A stretch of DNA of 44,142 nucleotides, taken from contig VGDO01000021.1 in the NCBI GenBank assembly GCA_016869645.1, forward strand, positions 1 to 44,142. Reading direction: 5' to 3'. This DNA comes from Alphaproteobacteria bacterium. GTDB lineage: Bacteria > Pseudomonadota > Alphaproteobacteria > SHVW01. The position numbers and the translations under genes were made by a program. Position 1 is the first letter of the stretch. The number at the start of each line of letters is the position of its first letter. Positions 21,215 through 32,876 of the stretch are shown here, piece after piece. The notes beneath the pieces are model-generated. The model was not told where the DNA came from. It did not search any database and worked only from the letters and a program-made list of their open reading frames with translations.

Positions 21215-22209
21215 CGCGATACCCCGCCGTGCAGCCGGATACGCGGGTCGAATGCGGCGAGCGCGAGGTCCGACAGAAACACGCCGAGCACCGTCAGCAG
21301 CGCCAGAAACATCAGGAACGAGCCCGCGAGGTACATATCCTGGCTGCGCAGCGCCTCGAGCAGGACCGGGCCAGTGGTCGGCAGCGACATCACGACCGAG
21401 ACGATGGTGGCGCTCGAGACCAGTTCCGGCAGGTAGTCGCCGATGTCCGAGATGAATGGGTTGAGCGACATGCGCAGCGGATATTTCACCAGAAGCTTGA
21501 ATGGCGGCAGCCCCTTGGCGCGGCCGGTCGTGACGTACTGCTTCTGCAGCTCGTCCAGCAGATTGGCGCGCAGACGACGGATCATGCCGGCCGTGCCCGA
21601 GGTGCCGATGACGATGATCGGGATCCAAAGGTGCTCAAGCACCGACTTGAACTTGGGCCAGCTCCAGGGCTGCCCGATGAACTGCTCGTCCATCAAGCCG
21701 CCGATCGACGTGCCGAACCACACATTGGCGAAATAGAGCATGACAAGCGCCAGCAGGAAGTGCGGTGTGGCGAGACCGAGAAAGCCGAGGAGCGTCAAGC
21801 TGTAGTCCGACCAGCTGTACTGGTGCGTCGCCGAATAGACGCCGATCGGAAAGGCGACGATCCAGGTGAAGAGAATTGTGCAGAACGACACCAGGATGGT
21901 CAGCCACAACCGGTCGCCGATCACGTCGGTGACCGGCAGATTGTGCTCGAAGGAGTAGCCGAAATCGCCCTGAACGACCCCGAAGATCCAGTACAGGTAT
22001 TGCTCGTGCATGGGCCGGTCGAGGCCATATTGCTGGCGCAGGAACTCGATCTTTTTCGGATCGACCGCCTCGCCCTGCGCCTGCAGCTCGGCGATATACG
22101 TCGTCAGGTAGTCGCCCGGTGGCAGCTGGATGATGATGAAGGTGATCACGCTGATGGCGAGCAGCGTAGGCACCATGATCAGCAGACGGCGGACGAGATA
22201 GGCGAGCAT
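21211..22209 (-). CDS. ABC transporter permease, OppB/DppB-like
   Basis: This 332-residue permease is of the OppB type. The N-terminus MLAYLVRRLLIMVPTLLAISVITF is the characteristic first helix. LDRPMHEQYLYWIFGVVQGDFGYSF is the conserved periplasmic block and the EAA-like loop is VTTGRAKGLPPFKLLVKYPLR. Six membrane spans are apparent. It starts 11 bp after the binding-protein gene and overlaps the next permease by four bases, so stoichiometric translation with it is likely. The substrate is set by the binding protein. Confidence 0.94.
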   Translation of the reverse strand: MLAYLVRRLLIMVPTLLAISVITFIIIQLPPGDYLTTYIAELQAQGEAVDPKKIEFLRQQYGLDRPMHEQYLYWIFGVVQGDFGYSFEHNLPVTDVIGDRLWLTILVSFCTILFTWIVAFPIGVYSATHQYSWSDYSLTLLGFLGLATPHFLLALVMLYFANVWFGTSIGGLMDEQFIGQPWSWPKFKSVLEHLWIPIIVIGTSGTAGMIRRLRANLLDELQKQYVTTGRAKGLPPFKLLVKYPLRMSLNPFISDIGDYLPELVSSATIVSVVMSLPTTGPVLLEALRSQDMYLAGSFLMFLALLTVLGVFLSDLALAAFDPRIRLHGGVSR

Positions 22210-22220
22210 GCCGGCGCCTG

Positions 22221-24163
22221 CTACTGGCTCAGCGCCGTATGGGTCGCCGCGCGCGGCGGCGACCCGTCGAAATAGAAAGTGTCCGGCCGGTAGACGCCGA
22301 AATGGGCTCCCGGATCCCAATTATAGATCCCCGCGACCGGCACGTTCTTCAATCGCTTGTGGACCACGACCGGCTGGAGCACGCCCGACACAATGCCGAT
22401 CGTATAGACCTCCTCGGCATGGATCTGGAGCATCCGCGTCCAGATCTTGCCGCGTTCGGCGGATGAGGCGGCCGTGCGCCACTGGCCATAGAGATCGAGC
22501 AGCTCCTTGGCCTCAGGCAGATCGACCGCCTCTCCTGCCCGGCCCTTGGTCTCGACGAACTGCCCCCATTTCGGCCATTGCAGGAGCTGCTGATCGACCG
22601 GCGCCAGCTCATGCGGGCTCGAATCCGGCACGACGAGGCCGTTCTCCAGCCCGAACCAGATCGACATCACCGTCTCGCCGGCGAAGATCCGGTTGCGGAA
22701 GACCTCGCGCTGGGACGGCTTGATGTAGAGCTTGATGCCGAGCTTGAGCCAGGAGTCGGTGATGAGCTGCAGCACGTCGACCTGCTCGGTGCTTTCGCCT
22801 GCCGTTTCAACGATGAGGTTGAGCGGCCGTCCATCGGGCAACAGCCGGATATCTCGACCGTCGCGCTTGGTCAGCCCGATCTCGTCGAGCAGCTTGTTTG
22901 CCTTGTCGATGTCGTACTGGGCCCAAGCGGTCTGGAATTTCTGCTGGAACAGCTTGCTGTCGGGCAGCACAGTGTTGTTGCCCTCGCGCGCGAGGCCGTA
23001 GAAGATCACCTGATTGATCTCTCGCCGATTGATGCCGAGCGAGAGTGCGCGGCGCCATCGGACATCGCGATTGAGCGCGCGCCAGGCTGGATCGTTGGCG
23101 TTCAGGTTGGGATAAATCGCGAGATCCGCGCCGCGCGCCGTGCGCCACAGCCGCACCGTGAAGTCGTTGCGCTTCTCCGCGCTTTTCAGAAAGGTGTAAT
23201 TGTCGAACCGGATCGAGCGGGCCTGCAGGTCCGATTCGCCGCCGCCGACCTTGGCCGGAATGATCTTGTTGTCCGCGATCTGGATCACGACCTCGTCGAG
23301 GTATGGCAGCTGCAGCCCGTTGGCGTCGACGCGGTGAAAATAGGGGTTGCGCACGCTGACGTACCGCTCAGACGGCGGCTTGGTGACGAGAACCCAGGGC
23401 TGCAAGCTGGGCAGCTCGGGATTATCGTTGTTGTACATGTTGCTGACACGGGTGAAGAGGGCGGCCCAGTTACGCAGCCGCGCGTCCCTCACCTTGCGTT
23501 CGAGCGCAGCGCCGTCGGCATACTTCCGATGATATTGCTTGAGGAAGTGCGCCGGCTTCACCAGATCGAGCGGCCGCGGCCCGGCGATCGCGGGCAGGAA
23601 GTTGGGATTGGGTTTCGACCAGGTGTAACGCACCGCGGTCGGGCTCAACACCTCGACGGCCGGCGCTTCGCCATCGACCATGAACTCGATGGACGCACCG
23701 GTCGGTGCCAGTTCGTCGTTGAGCTGGATGTCCTCCCAGGCGAAGCGGAAGTCTTCCGTGGTCAACGGATGTCCGTCCGACCAGCGGTGCCCGGGCCGGA
23801 GATGAAACGTAAAGATGCGCCCGTCCTGCACCTCGTAGCGCTCGAGGAGATCGGGCATGAGTTCGAGCTCGGAATTGTAGCCGATCAGCCGTGCATAGCC
23901 GTAGACGACCAAATAGCGAAGGTCGCGCGCGGTCCCCATGAGCATACGGATCGATCCGCCATGCACGCCCGGCGACAGGTTGGGCCCGGTCAGATCGGCG
24001 ACCGCCGGCACCTTGGGCAGCCGCTCCGCCACAGGAGGAAGCCTACCGGCGCCGACCAGCGGGGCAAGAATGGGCGGCTCGACCGGTGGAGCGCCATGAG
24101 TCGGCATGACCATGGCGCCGGCCAGCGTCACCGAGGCGAGCATGAGGGCGGCAATCCGGCGCG

Positions 24164-24167
<4 letters not shown>
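22221..24167 (-). CDS. ABC transporter substrate-binding protein, family 5
   Basis: This 648-residue periplasmic solute-binding protein of the SBP_bac_5 (OppA/DppA) family has a Sec signal peptide at residues 1-25 (TRRIAALMLASVTLAGAMVM), with cleavage probably after THGA. There is no lipobox cysteine. The motif FTFHLRPGHRWSDGHPLTTEDF at about 113-135 is the family hallmark. Members bind peptides, but also opines, sugars or glycan fragments. At 648 residues it is longer than E. coli OppA (about 540). The start is GTG 24167, overlapping the ATPase stop (GTGA). Confidence 0.92.
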
Positions 24168-26071
<1,904 letters not shown>

Positions 26072-26078
26072 GCCAGTC

Positions 26079-26603
26079 TCATCCCGGATTTGATCCGGTG
26101 CGCGCTTCGTCATCGCCGCCGAGACCGGTCCGATCGATGCCAAGCGCGCCAAGATTGTCGAGCGTGGTCGGGTTCAACTTCAAACCGGCGGCGCGCGCCG
26201 CCGTGGCCGCTCGCCTGACCAGTTCGTCGAAGCCATCGAGGTTGGAGTCGAAGCTCAGCGAGCCTGCCGGGCCGGCAAGCCGAAGCTGCATCCAGCCATG
26301 GGCACGGTCGCGGCGGGTCGAGTAATAGCGCAGTCTAAGGTCTCGGATCGATTGCCATTCTAGCGACATTGATCTCAAACCCGAAACCGAGACTCCTTGA
26401 TCGGACATCTCGACCGACGACATCTGGCGCAGACCCGTTCGCAGGCCAAAGAGCAGGAAAAGTCCGGCCAATCCGCCAAGCACCACGATAATGGCAGTAT
26501 TTGGCGGCACGAACAACAATGGAAGCCCGGTCGCGACGAATCCGACGCTCGCCCTGGCATAGTCGGCGAGCAGAGCGCGAGCAGGATAGCGGTAGAGTGT
26601 CAT
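26079..26603 (-). CDS. Small membrane protein with PH-like domain
   Basis: This 174-residue protein has two adjacent membrane segments at about residues 17-35 and 38-53 ([32 protein letters not shown]). The rest is a soluble part with strands typical of bacterial PH-like domains ([25 protein letters not shown]). I cannot name the family with certainty. It overlaps the deacetylase-like gene by four bases and precedes the transporter ATPase by 7 bp, so it is embedded in the operon. A membrane-anchoring or regulatory role is possible, but nothing in the sequence shows it. Confidence 0.7.
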   Translation of the reverse strand: MTLYRYPARALLADYARASVGFVATGLPLLFVPPNTAIIVVLGGLAGLFLLFGLRTGLRQMSSVEMSDQGVSVSGLRSMSLEWQSIRDLRLRYYSTRRDRAHGWMQLRLAGPAGSLSFDSNLDGFDELVRRAATAARAAGLKLNPTTLDNLGALGIDRTGLGGDDEARTGSNPG

Positions 26604-27433
26604 GCATGAACCTCGAAGACGTCGGGCGGCGCCAGCCAGTGTGCCGCGGGATGTTTGCGCGTCTCGTCCAGCAAACGGCGCATGAAATTCCAGCACGGTT
26701 CATCGTGCACGAGGTGATGAGTCAGCAAACCGGTCGGCTCCGCGCCGTCCGCCATTCCCGTTCGACGCGCGGCAAGATGACCTACGGCAAGCCCGAGGGC
26801 AGCACCAGCGCCGACGAACTTCCGGCCGCCACGCCAATCGACGATGTCGACATGGGTATTGGCTATCCGAAGGCCCGGCGCGGCCTGCGCTGACCTGCGC
26901 GCCCGGTAGACCGATATCCCGACAAAGCCGATCGATGGCAAGGCGGGCAGAAGATCGCCCGCGATGCGGTTCCAGGGCGGCACCAGCACCGGCATCGCGC
27001 ATGCGCCGAACAACTTCTTCAGGCGCATTTCGCCCCGCCTCAACTCGTCGAGCCTGATCGACAGCGGTCGCTCGCTGCCGAGCTCCGACTTCGTTCCAAC
27101 CGCGTGGTTGTGATGGGCGTAGCCGTGTTGCAGCACGGCGCATGGGCTGCCCGATCCCGGCGCGGAACGAAGGCGATCGGCCAGTGCGCCAGACGCATGC
27201 GCAGGGATGACGGCGAGCGCGGGCACCACGCGCGCCGTCCCCGCCAGGTCAATCAACCGGTCGAGCTCGACCGATGGCTCGACCGCATCGTCGTCTCGCC
27301 ACCAAAAGGTGGCACGCCGGCCGGCGGCGGCCCAGGCGTCGAGCTCCCGCTCGAGATCGGACCAGCTTGCCGGGACGTCTTCAGCCCCGCGGCGCGATGC
27401 ATCGGGGTCACGCGCGGTCATGGGGCGGCTCAC
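26600..27433 (-). CDS. Polysaccharide deacetylase-like protein
   Basis: This 277-residue protein resembles the NodB-type carbohydrate deacetylase fold. FWWRDDDAVEPS at about 43-54 supplies the aspartates, and LQHGYAHHNHA at about 99-109 holds candidate zinc histidines. VPPWNRIAGDLLPAL (about 148-162) matches the next family motif, with Asn where an Arg is common. It lacks a signal peptide, so it would act in the cytoplasm, for example on a nucleotide- or lipid-linked sugar. Surrounded by glycosyltransferase genes, it may remove N-acetyl groups from a glycan precursor (inference). GTG 27433 overlaps the previous stop; ATG 27421 is an alternative. Confidence 0.72.
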   Translation of the reverse strand: MSRPMTARDPDASRRGAEDVPASWSDLERELDAWAAAGRRATFWWRDDDAVEPSVELDRLIDLAGTARVVPALAVIPAHASGALADRLRSAPGSGSPCAVLQHGYAHHNHAVGTKSELGSERPLSIRLDELRRGEMRLKKLFGACAMPVLVPPWNRIAGDLLPALPSIGFVGISVYRARRSAQAAPGLRIANTHVDIVDWRGGRKFVGAGAALGLAVGHLAARRTGMADGAEPTGLLTHHLVHDEPCWNFMRRLLDETRKHPAAHWLAPPDVFEVHA

Positions 27434-28590
27434 GCCGCACCCCGCGTCTGGCGCCGAGCCAGCAGTTCTCCAACCAGCCGGGCCGTCGTCGCCGCTCCGG
27501 TCATGTCGGGGGTCGTGGCCGCGCGCCGCTGTCCCAGCGCCTCGGCGATGCCGCGCGCGAGCGTCGCACCGTCAAGCTCGGCATCGGGCACGACCGTCAG
27601 CAGGTTGCGCTCGGCAAAATGCCGGGCGCGGAACCCCTGTTCAGTCTCGCCCGCGTCCGCGAAGGGCACGACGACCGCGGGAACGCCGGCCGATACGATC
27701 TCCATAACCGTATTGTAGCCGGCCTGCGAGATCGTCAGTGCCGCGCGTGCGATCCGGTCGGGCAGATCGTCGCGCCAGCGCTCGACGACCACGCCGCTGG
27801 GCGCTACGGCCCGAAAGCGGGCGTAGGCGGCGTCATCCAGGTTCTCGCCGGCGATGATCCGCCAAGTGCGCTCTGCCAGGGGCGTCAGCGCGCGCGATGC
27901 CAGCGCCGCCTCGATCAGCCGGGCGCCGACCGCCCCGCCGCCCGCCGAGACGATGACCTCGCCATCGGACGATGCGCCCTGGGCCGGCTGCGGCCGGGCG
28001 ACATAGCCGGTGTAGAGCAATTTGGCCGCAATGCGCAGGGCAGCCGGGAAGCTTGCCTCGAACGGAATGAAGGCAGGGTCTCCATGGACGAGCACGGCGT
28101 CGAAATGGCGCTCGACGAGGCGCACCGCTTCGTCGGCGCGCGCCGGATTCGACTTGGCGACGAGCACGTCGCGCACCGAGCTGAGCAGGAGCGGCCGGGG
28201 GCCCGCCGCATCGACAGCCGCAATCAAGGCGTCCAGCTCGAAGCGCATCTGGCGCCGGCCGAATGGATACATCTCGAGCATCACCACTTCGGGCCGAACG
28301 CTGTCGAAGATCTCGAGAACGCGACGGCGGCGTGCATCGCGCCAGCGGTCGTCGATCGGCTCGCCCCGTTCGTCGATCAGCGTCTTGAACGACGAATCAG
28401 CCGATTTGACCGGCGCCAGTTGGATCAGCCTGGCACGTCCGACATCGAGGCCAGGCACGGGAAATCCACCGGTCAGCAGCGTCGTCTCGAGGCCATGGTC
28501 GGCGAGTGCCTGCGCCAGCAGGGCCGCGCGGCGCAAATGGCCGATGCCGAGCAGATGCTGAACGTAGAAGAGCACACGTGGCACGGACAT
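27430..28590 (-). CDS. MurG/GT28-like glycosyltransferase
   Basis: This 386-residue GT-B fold glycosyltransferase-like protein starts with VLFYVQHLLGIGHLRRAALLAQAL, the glycine-rich loop of the MurG/GT28 superfamily. The C-terminal nucleotide-sugar site is marked by ISQAGYNTVMEIVSAGVPAVVVP at about 293-315. Donor and acceptor are unknown. It is a paralogue of the gene at 31650-32876: both have the GxGHLRR opening and a GYNT-E motif. It overlaps the deacetylase gene by four bases and follows the phosphatase by 3 bp. Confidence 0.8.
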   Translation of the reverse strand: MSVPRVLFYVQHLLGIGHLRRAALLAQALADHGLETTLLTGGFPVPGLDVGRARLIQLAPVKSADSSFKTLIDERGEPIDDRWRDARRRRVLEIFDSVRPEVVMLEMYPFGRRQMRFELDALIAAVDAAGPRPLLLSSVRDVLVAKSNPARADEAVRLVERHFDAVLVHGDPAFIPFEASFPAALRIAAKLLYTGYVARPQPAQGASSDGEVIVSAGGGAVGARLIEAALASRALTPLAERTWRIIAGENLDDAAYARFRAVAPSGVVVERWRDDLPDRIARAALTISQAGYNTVMEIVSAGVPAVVVPFADAGETEQGFRARHFAERNLLTVVPDAELDGATLARGIAEALGQRRAATTPDMTGAATTARLVGELLARRQTRGAA

Positions 28591-28593
28591 GGG

Positions 28594-29184
28594 TCAGCCG
28601 GACTTCAGGGAGATGTTGAGACGGTCGACGCTGAGACCGCCGGTCTCCAGCAGGTTGAACAGGTGCAACGCCGACCAGTCAAGCTTGGCCGGCGGCGGGC
28701 CGGTCATGGTCCATCCGGTGGCCAGCGCAAGGACGGCGCGGACGATGCCGCGATGGACGACCGCGACGGCGGGCCGCTCCGCGGCGCGGCGCTCGGCGAG
28801 CCATGGCCTGACCCGCTCGATCACGTCGCGCGGGCTCTCGCCGCCGGGCGGACGGAAGTCGAGCCCGCGCGCCTCGTTGTCGATCAGTTCAGCGCCGTCG
28901 CGCGCCTGCAACTCGTCATGGGTGTGACCTTGGTAGTCGCCCCAATCCATCTCGATCAGTCGCGGCTCGATGCGCGGCTCGAGCGCCGTCAGCAGACGCG
29001 CCGTCTGGATAGCGCGCAACAAGGGACTGGAGAACCAGTCGAAGCTGCGGAACGGCTCGGGCACACGCCACGCACTGACGATCGCGCGGCCGGCGTCGCT
29101 GAGCGGCGTATCCACGCGGCCCTGGTAACGATGCGCCTCCGACCACTCGGTTGGGCCGTGACGGATCAGCGCTAGGGCGATCAT
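28594..29184 (-). CDS. Histidine phosphatase family protein
   Basis: This 196-residue member of the phosphoglycerate mutase-like branch has the phospho-accepting histidine in LIRHGPTEW (about 6-14). The second catalytic His is in VVHRGIVRAVL (about 143), and SPLLRAIQTARLL provides the conserved Arg. The length fits the broad-specificity phosphatases (CobC/PhoE-like). Given its place between glycosyltransferase genes, a sugar phosphate or nucleotide-sugar intermediate is a plausible substrate (inference). It overlaps the upstream glycosyltransferase by four bases. Confidence 0.85.
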   Translation of the reverse strand: MIALALIRHGPTEWSEAHRYQGRVDTPLSDAGRAIVSAWRVPEPFRSFDWFSSPLLRAIQTARLLTALEPRIEPRLIEMDWGDYQGHTHDELQARDGAELIDNEARGLDFRPPGGESPRDVIERVRPWLAERRAAERPAVAVVHRGIVRAVLALATGWTMTGPPPAKLDWSALHLFNLLETGGLSVDRLNISLKSG

Positions 29185-30320
29185 CGGCGCAGCCGCGCGA
29201 GCGCGGCATCGAGCGCCGTCACGGCGCCGGCCAAGCCGTGCTGGCTCGTCACCCGGTGAGCGGCGGCGGCGCCCGCGGCGCGCCGAGCCTCCGGCTCGTC
29301 GAGGAAGCCGGCAACCGCCTGTGCAAAGGCAGCGACATCATGGCGCGCCACGAGGCGGCCGGCGATGCCATCGGCGACGACATCGGGCACGCCGCCCCAG
29401 CGTCCGGCGACGACCGGCAGGCCCGCGGCCTGCGCCTCGAGGAGCGACATGCCGAAGGCCTCGTTGACGGCCGGCCAGACGCAGAGATCAGCCGCGGCAT
29501 AAATGCCGGCAAGCAAAGCGGGCTCACATCGTCCGAGGAATAGCGCACGCTGCGTCGCCGCCTCCTTAATTGCCGCTTCGACCTCGGGCCGCGCGATGCC
29601 GTCGCCGACCACGAGCAAACGCCAGGCGCGATCCTTGATGAGGCGCAGCGACTGCGCGAGCTCGCGATAGGATGCGAGCTTGTCGCCCGGCCGCATCATG
29701 CCTACCGCGATGAGCCACGGCACGGAGGTGTCGAGGCCGTGCGCCGCGGCGAGGGCGGCGCGATGGCGCGAGCGCTCGAGAGCGGCCGCCGCGAATGGTG
29801 CGTCATCGACGAAAGGCTTGAGCGGCTGCCAGCGCTGCGGCGAGGACAAATAAGGCGCCACACCCGCGTGATCAGCCGAGTTGAGGCCGAGCACCAGGCT
29901 TGCCTGGCTCAGCGCCGCGGTCACGGCGGCATGGCTGCCGGCCCAGGCGCCGTTCGCGCGCCGCGCCGCCACGGAGGCCTCGGCCACGATGTAGGGGATG
30001 CCGAGCGCGGCAGACACGGACGGCCCGACCCGGTCGGGCGCCTTGTAGTAGAGGTGGTAAGTGAACCAGGCGTCGGGGGCGCCGTCCGGACGGCCGCGGT
30101 AGCGGCGCACCAGATGATCGGCAAGCCGCTTTCCGGCCGCGGCAAAGCGCGCCTGGCGCTCGGGATCGCCGCCCGCGTCGCGGCTGCGCAGCCGGACGGC
30201 GAGTTCGACCTGGTGCCCGGCGCGCGTCATGGCGGCCATCAAAAGCCGCGCCATCGCCCGGTCGCCCGACGGCACCGGATGCGTCGGCGGCTTCAGGGGC
30301 GCATGGAAGGCGATGCGCAT
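29181..30320 (-). CDS. Family 4 glycosyltransferase
   Basis: This is a 379-residue GT-B glycosyltransferase. The N-terminal domain begins MRIAFHAPLKPPTHPVPSGDR. The C-terminal Rossmann domain has the GT4 E-x7-E motif in EAFGMSLLEAQAAGLPVVAG at about 295-314, which binds the nucleotide-sugar donor. The last segment, QAVAGFLDEPEARRAAG, is usual for the group. Sugar specificity cannot be read. ATG 30320 lies 7 bp after the previous stop; the longer open frame would overlap the upstream gene deeply. Confidence 0.88.
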   Translation of the reverse strand: MRIAFHAPLKPPTHPVPSGDRAMARLLMAAMTRAGHQVELAVRLRSRDAGGDPERQARFAAAGKRLADHLVRRYRGRPDGAPDAWFTYHLYYKAPDRVGPSVSAALGIPYIVAEASVAARRANGAWAGSHAAVTAALSQASLVLGLNSADHAGVAPYLSSPQRWQPLKPFVDDAPFAAAALERSRHRAALAAAHGLDTSVPWLIAVGMMRPGDKLASYRELAQSLRLIKDRAWRLLVVGDGIARPEVEAAIKEAATQRALFLGRCEPALLAGIYAAADLCVWPAVNEAFGMSLLEAQAAGLPVVAGRWGGVPDVVADGIAGRLVARHDVAAFAQAVAGFLDEPEARRAAGAAAAHRVTSQHGLAGAVTALDAALARLRR

Positions 30321-30327
30321 GGTCAGC

Positions 30328-31617
30328 TCACGCGCTGGCGCGCTGCCGGTCGGCGCCCCTTGCCATGTCCCGGGTGATGTCGTCCTTCGCGCCGCCGCCA
30401 ACACCGAACTTGGCGGCGAGCTGTTCGATGCCGCGCTGGTGGCCGAAGTCGCGCCGGACGCGGGCGGCGCCGGCGTCGCCCAGGCGCGCACGGTAGCCCG
30501 GATCGGCAATGAGCCGCGCAAGGCCATTGGCGAGCCCCGTGACATCGCCCGGTTCGGCCAGCAGGCCGGTCCGTTCGTCTTCGATCAGCTCGAGCACGCC
30601 CGGCATCCGCGTCGACAGGCAGGCAAGGCCCTGGCTCAGCGCCTCCATGAGCACGTTCGGTAGACCGTCGCGATCGCCGTCGGCGGCAACGCGCGGCGCA
30701 AGCGCGAAGAGGTCTGCTTCACGATAGGCGGCGATCACGACTTCCTGCGGTTGGGCACCACGCCAGGCGATCCGGTCCTGCAAGCCGCGGAGCTTGGCGC
30801 GGTGTTGCAGATCCTTGCCGAGCGACCCGCCGCCAATGTGCACGAGGCGCCAGTGCAGCCCCGAAGGCACGCGTGCCAGCGCGTCGATCAGATCCTCGTA
30901 GCCCTTCTTGGCCACCGCACGCCCAACCGAGAGGATCACGACCGGGTCGTCCGCGCGGCTGCCGTCGCGCATCTGGACGGTCGACGGCGGTTCAGGAAAG
31001 CGCGCCAGGTCGATCCCGTGATAGACGAGTTGGACCCTGTTCCCGGCGGGGGCCAGTTCGGCGAGATGGCGCCGGCCGTTCTCCGTGCAGGTGACCGCCC
31101 ATGCACACGCCGCCAGCTTCTCGCGTTTCTCCCAGTCGGGCGTCGTCCAGATGTCCTTGGCGTGGGCCGACACTGACCACGGCAGGCCGGTCATCATTGC
31201 GGCATAGCGTGCGACGGAGGCGGGCGTGTGCAGGAAATGCGCGTGCAGACGGTCGATGCCGGCCGGCAGCTCATGCGCCAGGACCAATGCCTGGCCGAAC
31301 CGGCGGATCCGGTTGGGCGTCGGGTCGCGTGCAAGATCCTTGAGCCACTGTGCCCGCGCATCTGCATAGGCGGCCGAGCCTCTGAGCCTCTGCCACGCGC
31401 CGAGCACACGCATCGGCTCGCGGTGAAGGTATTCCGGCAGGTAAAGCACCGGCGCCTTGATTTCGCGATGGACCGGATGCACGTGACGATCGGTCGGATG
31501 GCGCAGGCTGACGATGCGGATATCGAGGCCGCACGCCTCGAGCGCCCGGATCTCCTGGGCGATGAAACTTTCCGAGAGGCGCGGATAGCCCTTGAGAACA
31601 AAGGCGACGGCGGCCAC
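30328..31617 (-). CDS. Family 4 glycosyltransferase
   Basis: This is a 429-residue GT-B glycosyltransferase of the capsule/exopolysaccharide type. FVLKGYPRLSESFIAQEIRAL near the N-terminus is the motif of this subgroup, and HAHFLHTPASVARYAA follows at about 123-138. The donor-binding region reads DGLPNVLMEALSQGLACLSTR. GTG 31617 is preferred: AGGGAA lies upstream and the first strand VAAVAFVLKG begins immediately. It starts 32 bp after the preceding gene and ends 7 bp before the next. Acceptor unknown. Confidence 0.86.
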   Translation of the reverse strand: MAAVAFVLKGYPRLSESFIAQEIRALEACGLDIRIVSLRHPTDRHVHPVHREIKAPVLYLPEYLHREPMRVLGAWQRLRGSAAYADARAQWLKDLARDPTPNRIRRFGQALVLAHELPAGIDRLHAHFLHTPASVARYAAMMTGLPWSVSAHAKDIWTTPDWEKREKLAACAWAVTCTENGRRHLAELAPAGNRVQLVYHGIDLARFPEPPSTVQMRDGSRADDPVVILSVGRAVAKKGYEDLIDALARVPSGLHWRLVHIGGGSLGKDLQHRAKLRGLQDRIAWRGAQPQEVVIAAYREADLFALAPRVAADGDRDGLPNVLMEALSQGLACLSTRMPGVLELIEDERTGLLAEPGDVTGLANGLARLIADPGYRARLGDAGAARVRRDFGHQRGIEQLAAKFGVGGGAKDDITRDMARGADRQRASA

Positions 31618-31649
31618 GGATGCCGGTTCCCTGAACTCGGCTTGCCGAC

Positions 31650-32876
31650 TCAGGCGTGCCGGCTGACCAGGCTGATGTCGGCGGCCGAGGGCTTCGTCAA
31701 CCACCGACCGATCAGACGGCTGACCTCGCCGAAGCCGTCGAGCAGGCCATGCAACTCGGCTTCCGACGGCAGGCGCTGCTCGGGCAACCGCCGCAGGGCC
31801 ACCGCCATGACGCGCGGGTCACGGCCGCCATCATCGACCAGCATATTGACCAGACCCAGATCGCGCGCGCGCGCCGCACGCAGGTACTGCTCCATGCGCG
31901 GTGCCGTGCGCGGCACGATGAGCGCGCGCTTGTCGAAGGACAGGATCTCGCAGAACGTGTTGTAGCCGCCCATAGCCACAACGCCGACGGCGCGACCCAT
32001 CAGGATCTCGAGGTGGGCATTGAAGGTGATCGCCTCGACCTTGGGCAGGCGCGCACAACGCTGCAGGAATTCCGCCTGGCGCTCGGGCTGCATGAACGGG
32101 CCGAGGACGATCAGCGCCTGATGGGGCAGCCTGTCGTCGTGCTCGTAGGCGCGCAGCACCCAATCGATCAGGCCCTCGCCGTCGCCACCGCCGCCGGTGG
32201 TCACCAGAATGTAGGGCTGGTCGGCGAGCCGCAGGTTGAAGTTCGTGTGCGCGCTGGGCGGCACCGGCCCGATGGTGCGCCGGAGATAGCCGGTATAGTG
32301 GATCTTGCGCCGCGTCGAGGCGGGCACATTAATGCCGGCCAGCGGGTCGCAAATCTGCGGCAGGCCGTAGACCCAGATCTCATCGTAGAGTTGACGCAGA
32401 GCGGGCAGGACGTTCTTGCGCTCCCACTCCGGCGCCAGCAGCGCCGGCTCGTCCATGACGTCGCGCAGGCCGAGGATGAGCGGGGTGCCGCGCGCCTTCA
32501 GCATGCTCAGCGTGTCTTTGACCTCGCCACGCAGGCCGAGCGGCTCCTTGTCGACCAGAAAGAGGTCGGGATCGAAGCTCTCGGCCGTGTGGCGGATGAT
32601 CGAGGCGCGCAGCGCCAGGGTCTCGTCGATATTGAGGTGCAGGTTAAGCGGCGTGTACTCGCCGTTGCGCAGCTTGATAACGCCGGGAATGCGCACGAAA
32701 TCGACGCGCGTGCAGAAATCGAAGCTGCCGATGATCGGCGAGCCCGACAGGATCAGAACCGAGAGATCCTTGTTCTCTTCGACGAGCGAATGGGCAATCG
32801 CGCGGCAGCGGCGCAAGTGCCCAAGGCCCATCGTGTCGTGGCTGTAAATCAGCACACGCGCATGGTTACGGCGCAT
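31650..32876 (-). CDS. MurG/GT28-like glycosyltransferase, first gene of the large operon
   Basis: This 408-residue protein opens with VLIYSHDTMGLGHLRRCRAIAHSL, a MurG-like glycine loop. The C-terminal part has LVTTGGGGDGEGLIDW (about 223-238) and VAMGGYNTFCEILSFDKRALIVPR, the donor-binding half. No membrane helices. AAGGGA lies 6 bases before ATG 32876, so this start is preferred over ATG 32882 or TTG 32891. It is paralogous to the gene at 27430-28590; two divergent copies in one operon suggest two successive transfers or a heteromeric enzyme (inference). Confidence 0.8.
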   Translation of the reverse strand: MRRNHARVLIYSHDTMGLGHLRRCRAIAHSLVEENKDLSVLILSGSPIIGSFDFCTRVDFVRIPGVIKLRNGEYTPLNLHLNIDETLALRASIIRHTAESFDPDLFLVDKEPLGLRGEVKDTLSMLKARGTPLILGLRDVMDEPALLAPEWERKNVLPALRQLYDEIWVYGLPQICDPLAGINVPASTRRKIHYTGYLRRTIGPVPPSAHTNFNLRLADQPYILVTTGGGGDGEGLIDWVLRAYEHDDRLPHQALIVLGPFMQPERQAEFLQRCARLPKVEAITFNAHLEILMGRAVGVVAMGGYNTFCEILSFDKRALIVPRTAPRMEQYLRAARARDLGLVNMLVDDGGRDPRVMAVALRRLPEQRLPSEAELHGLLDGFGEVSRLIGRWLTKPSAADISLVSRHA

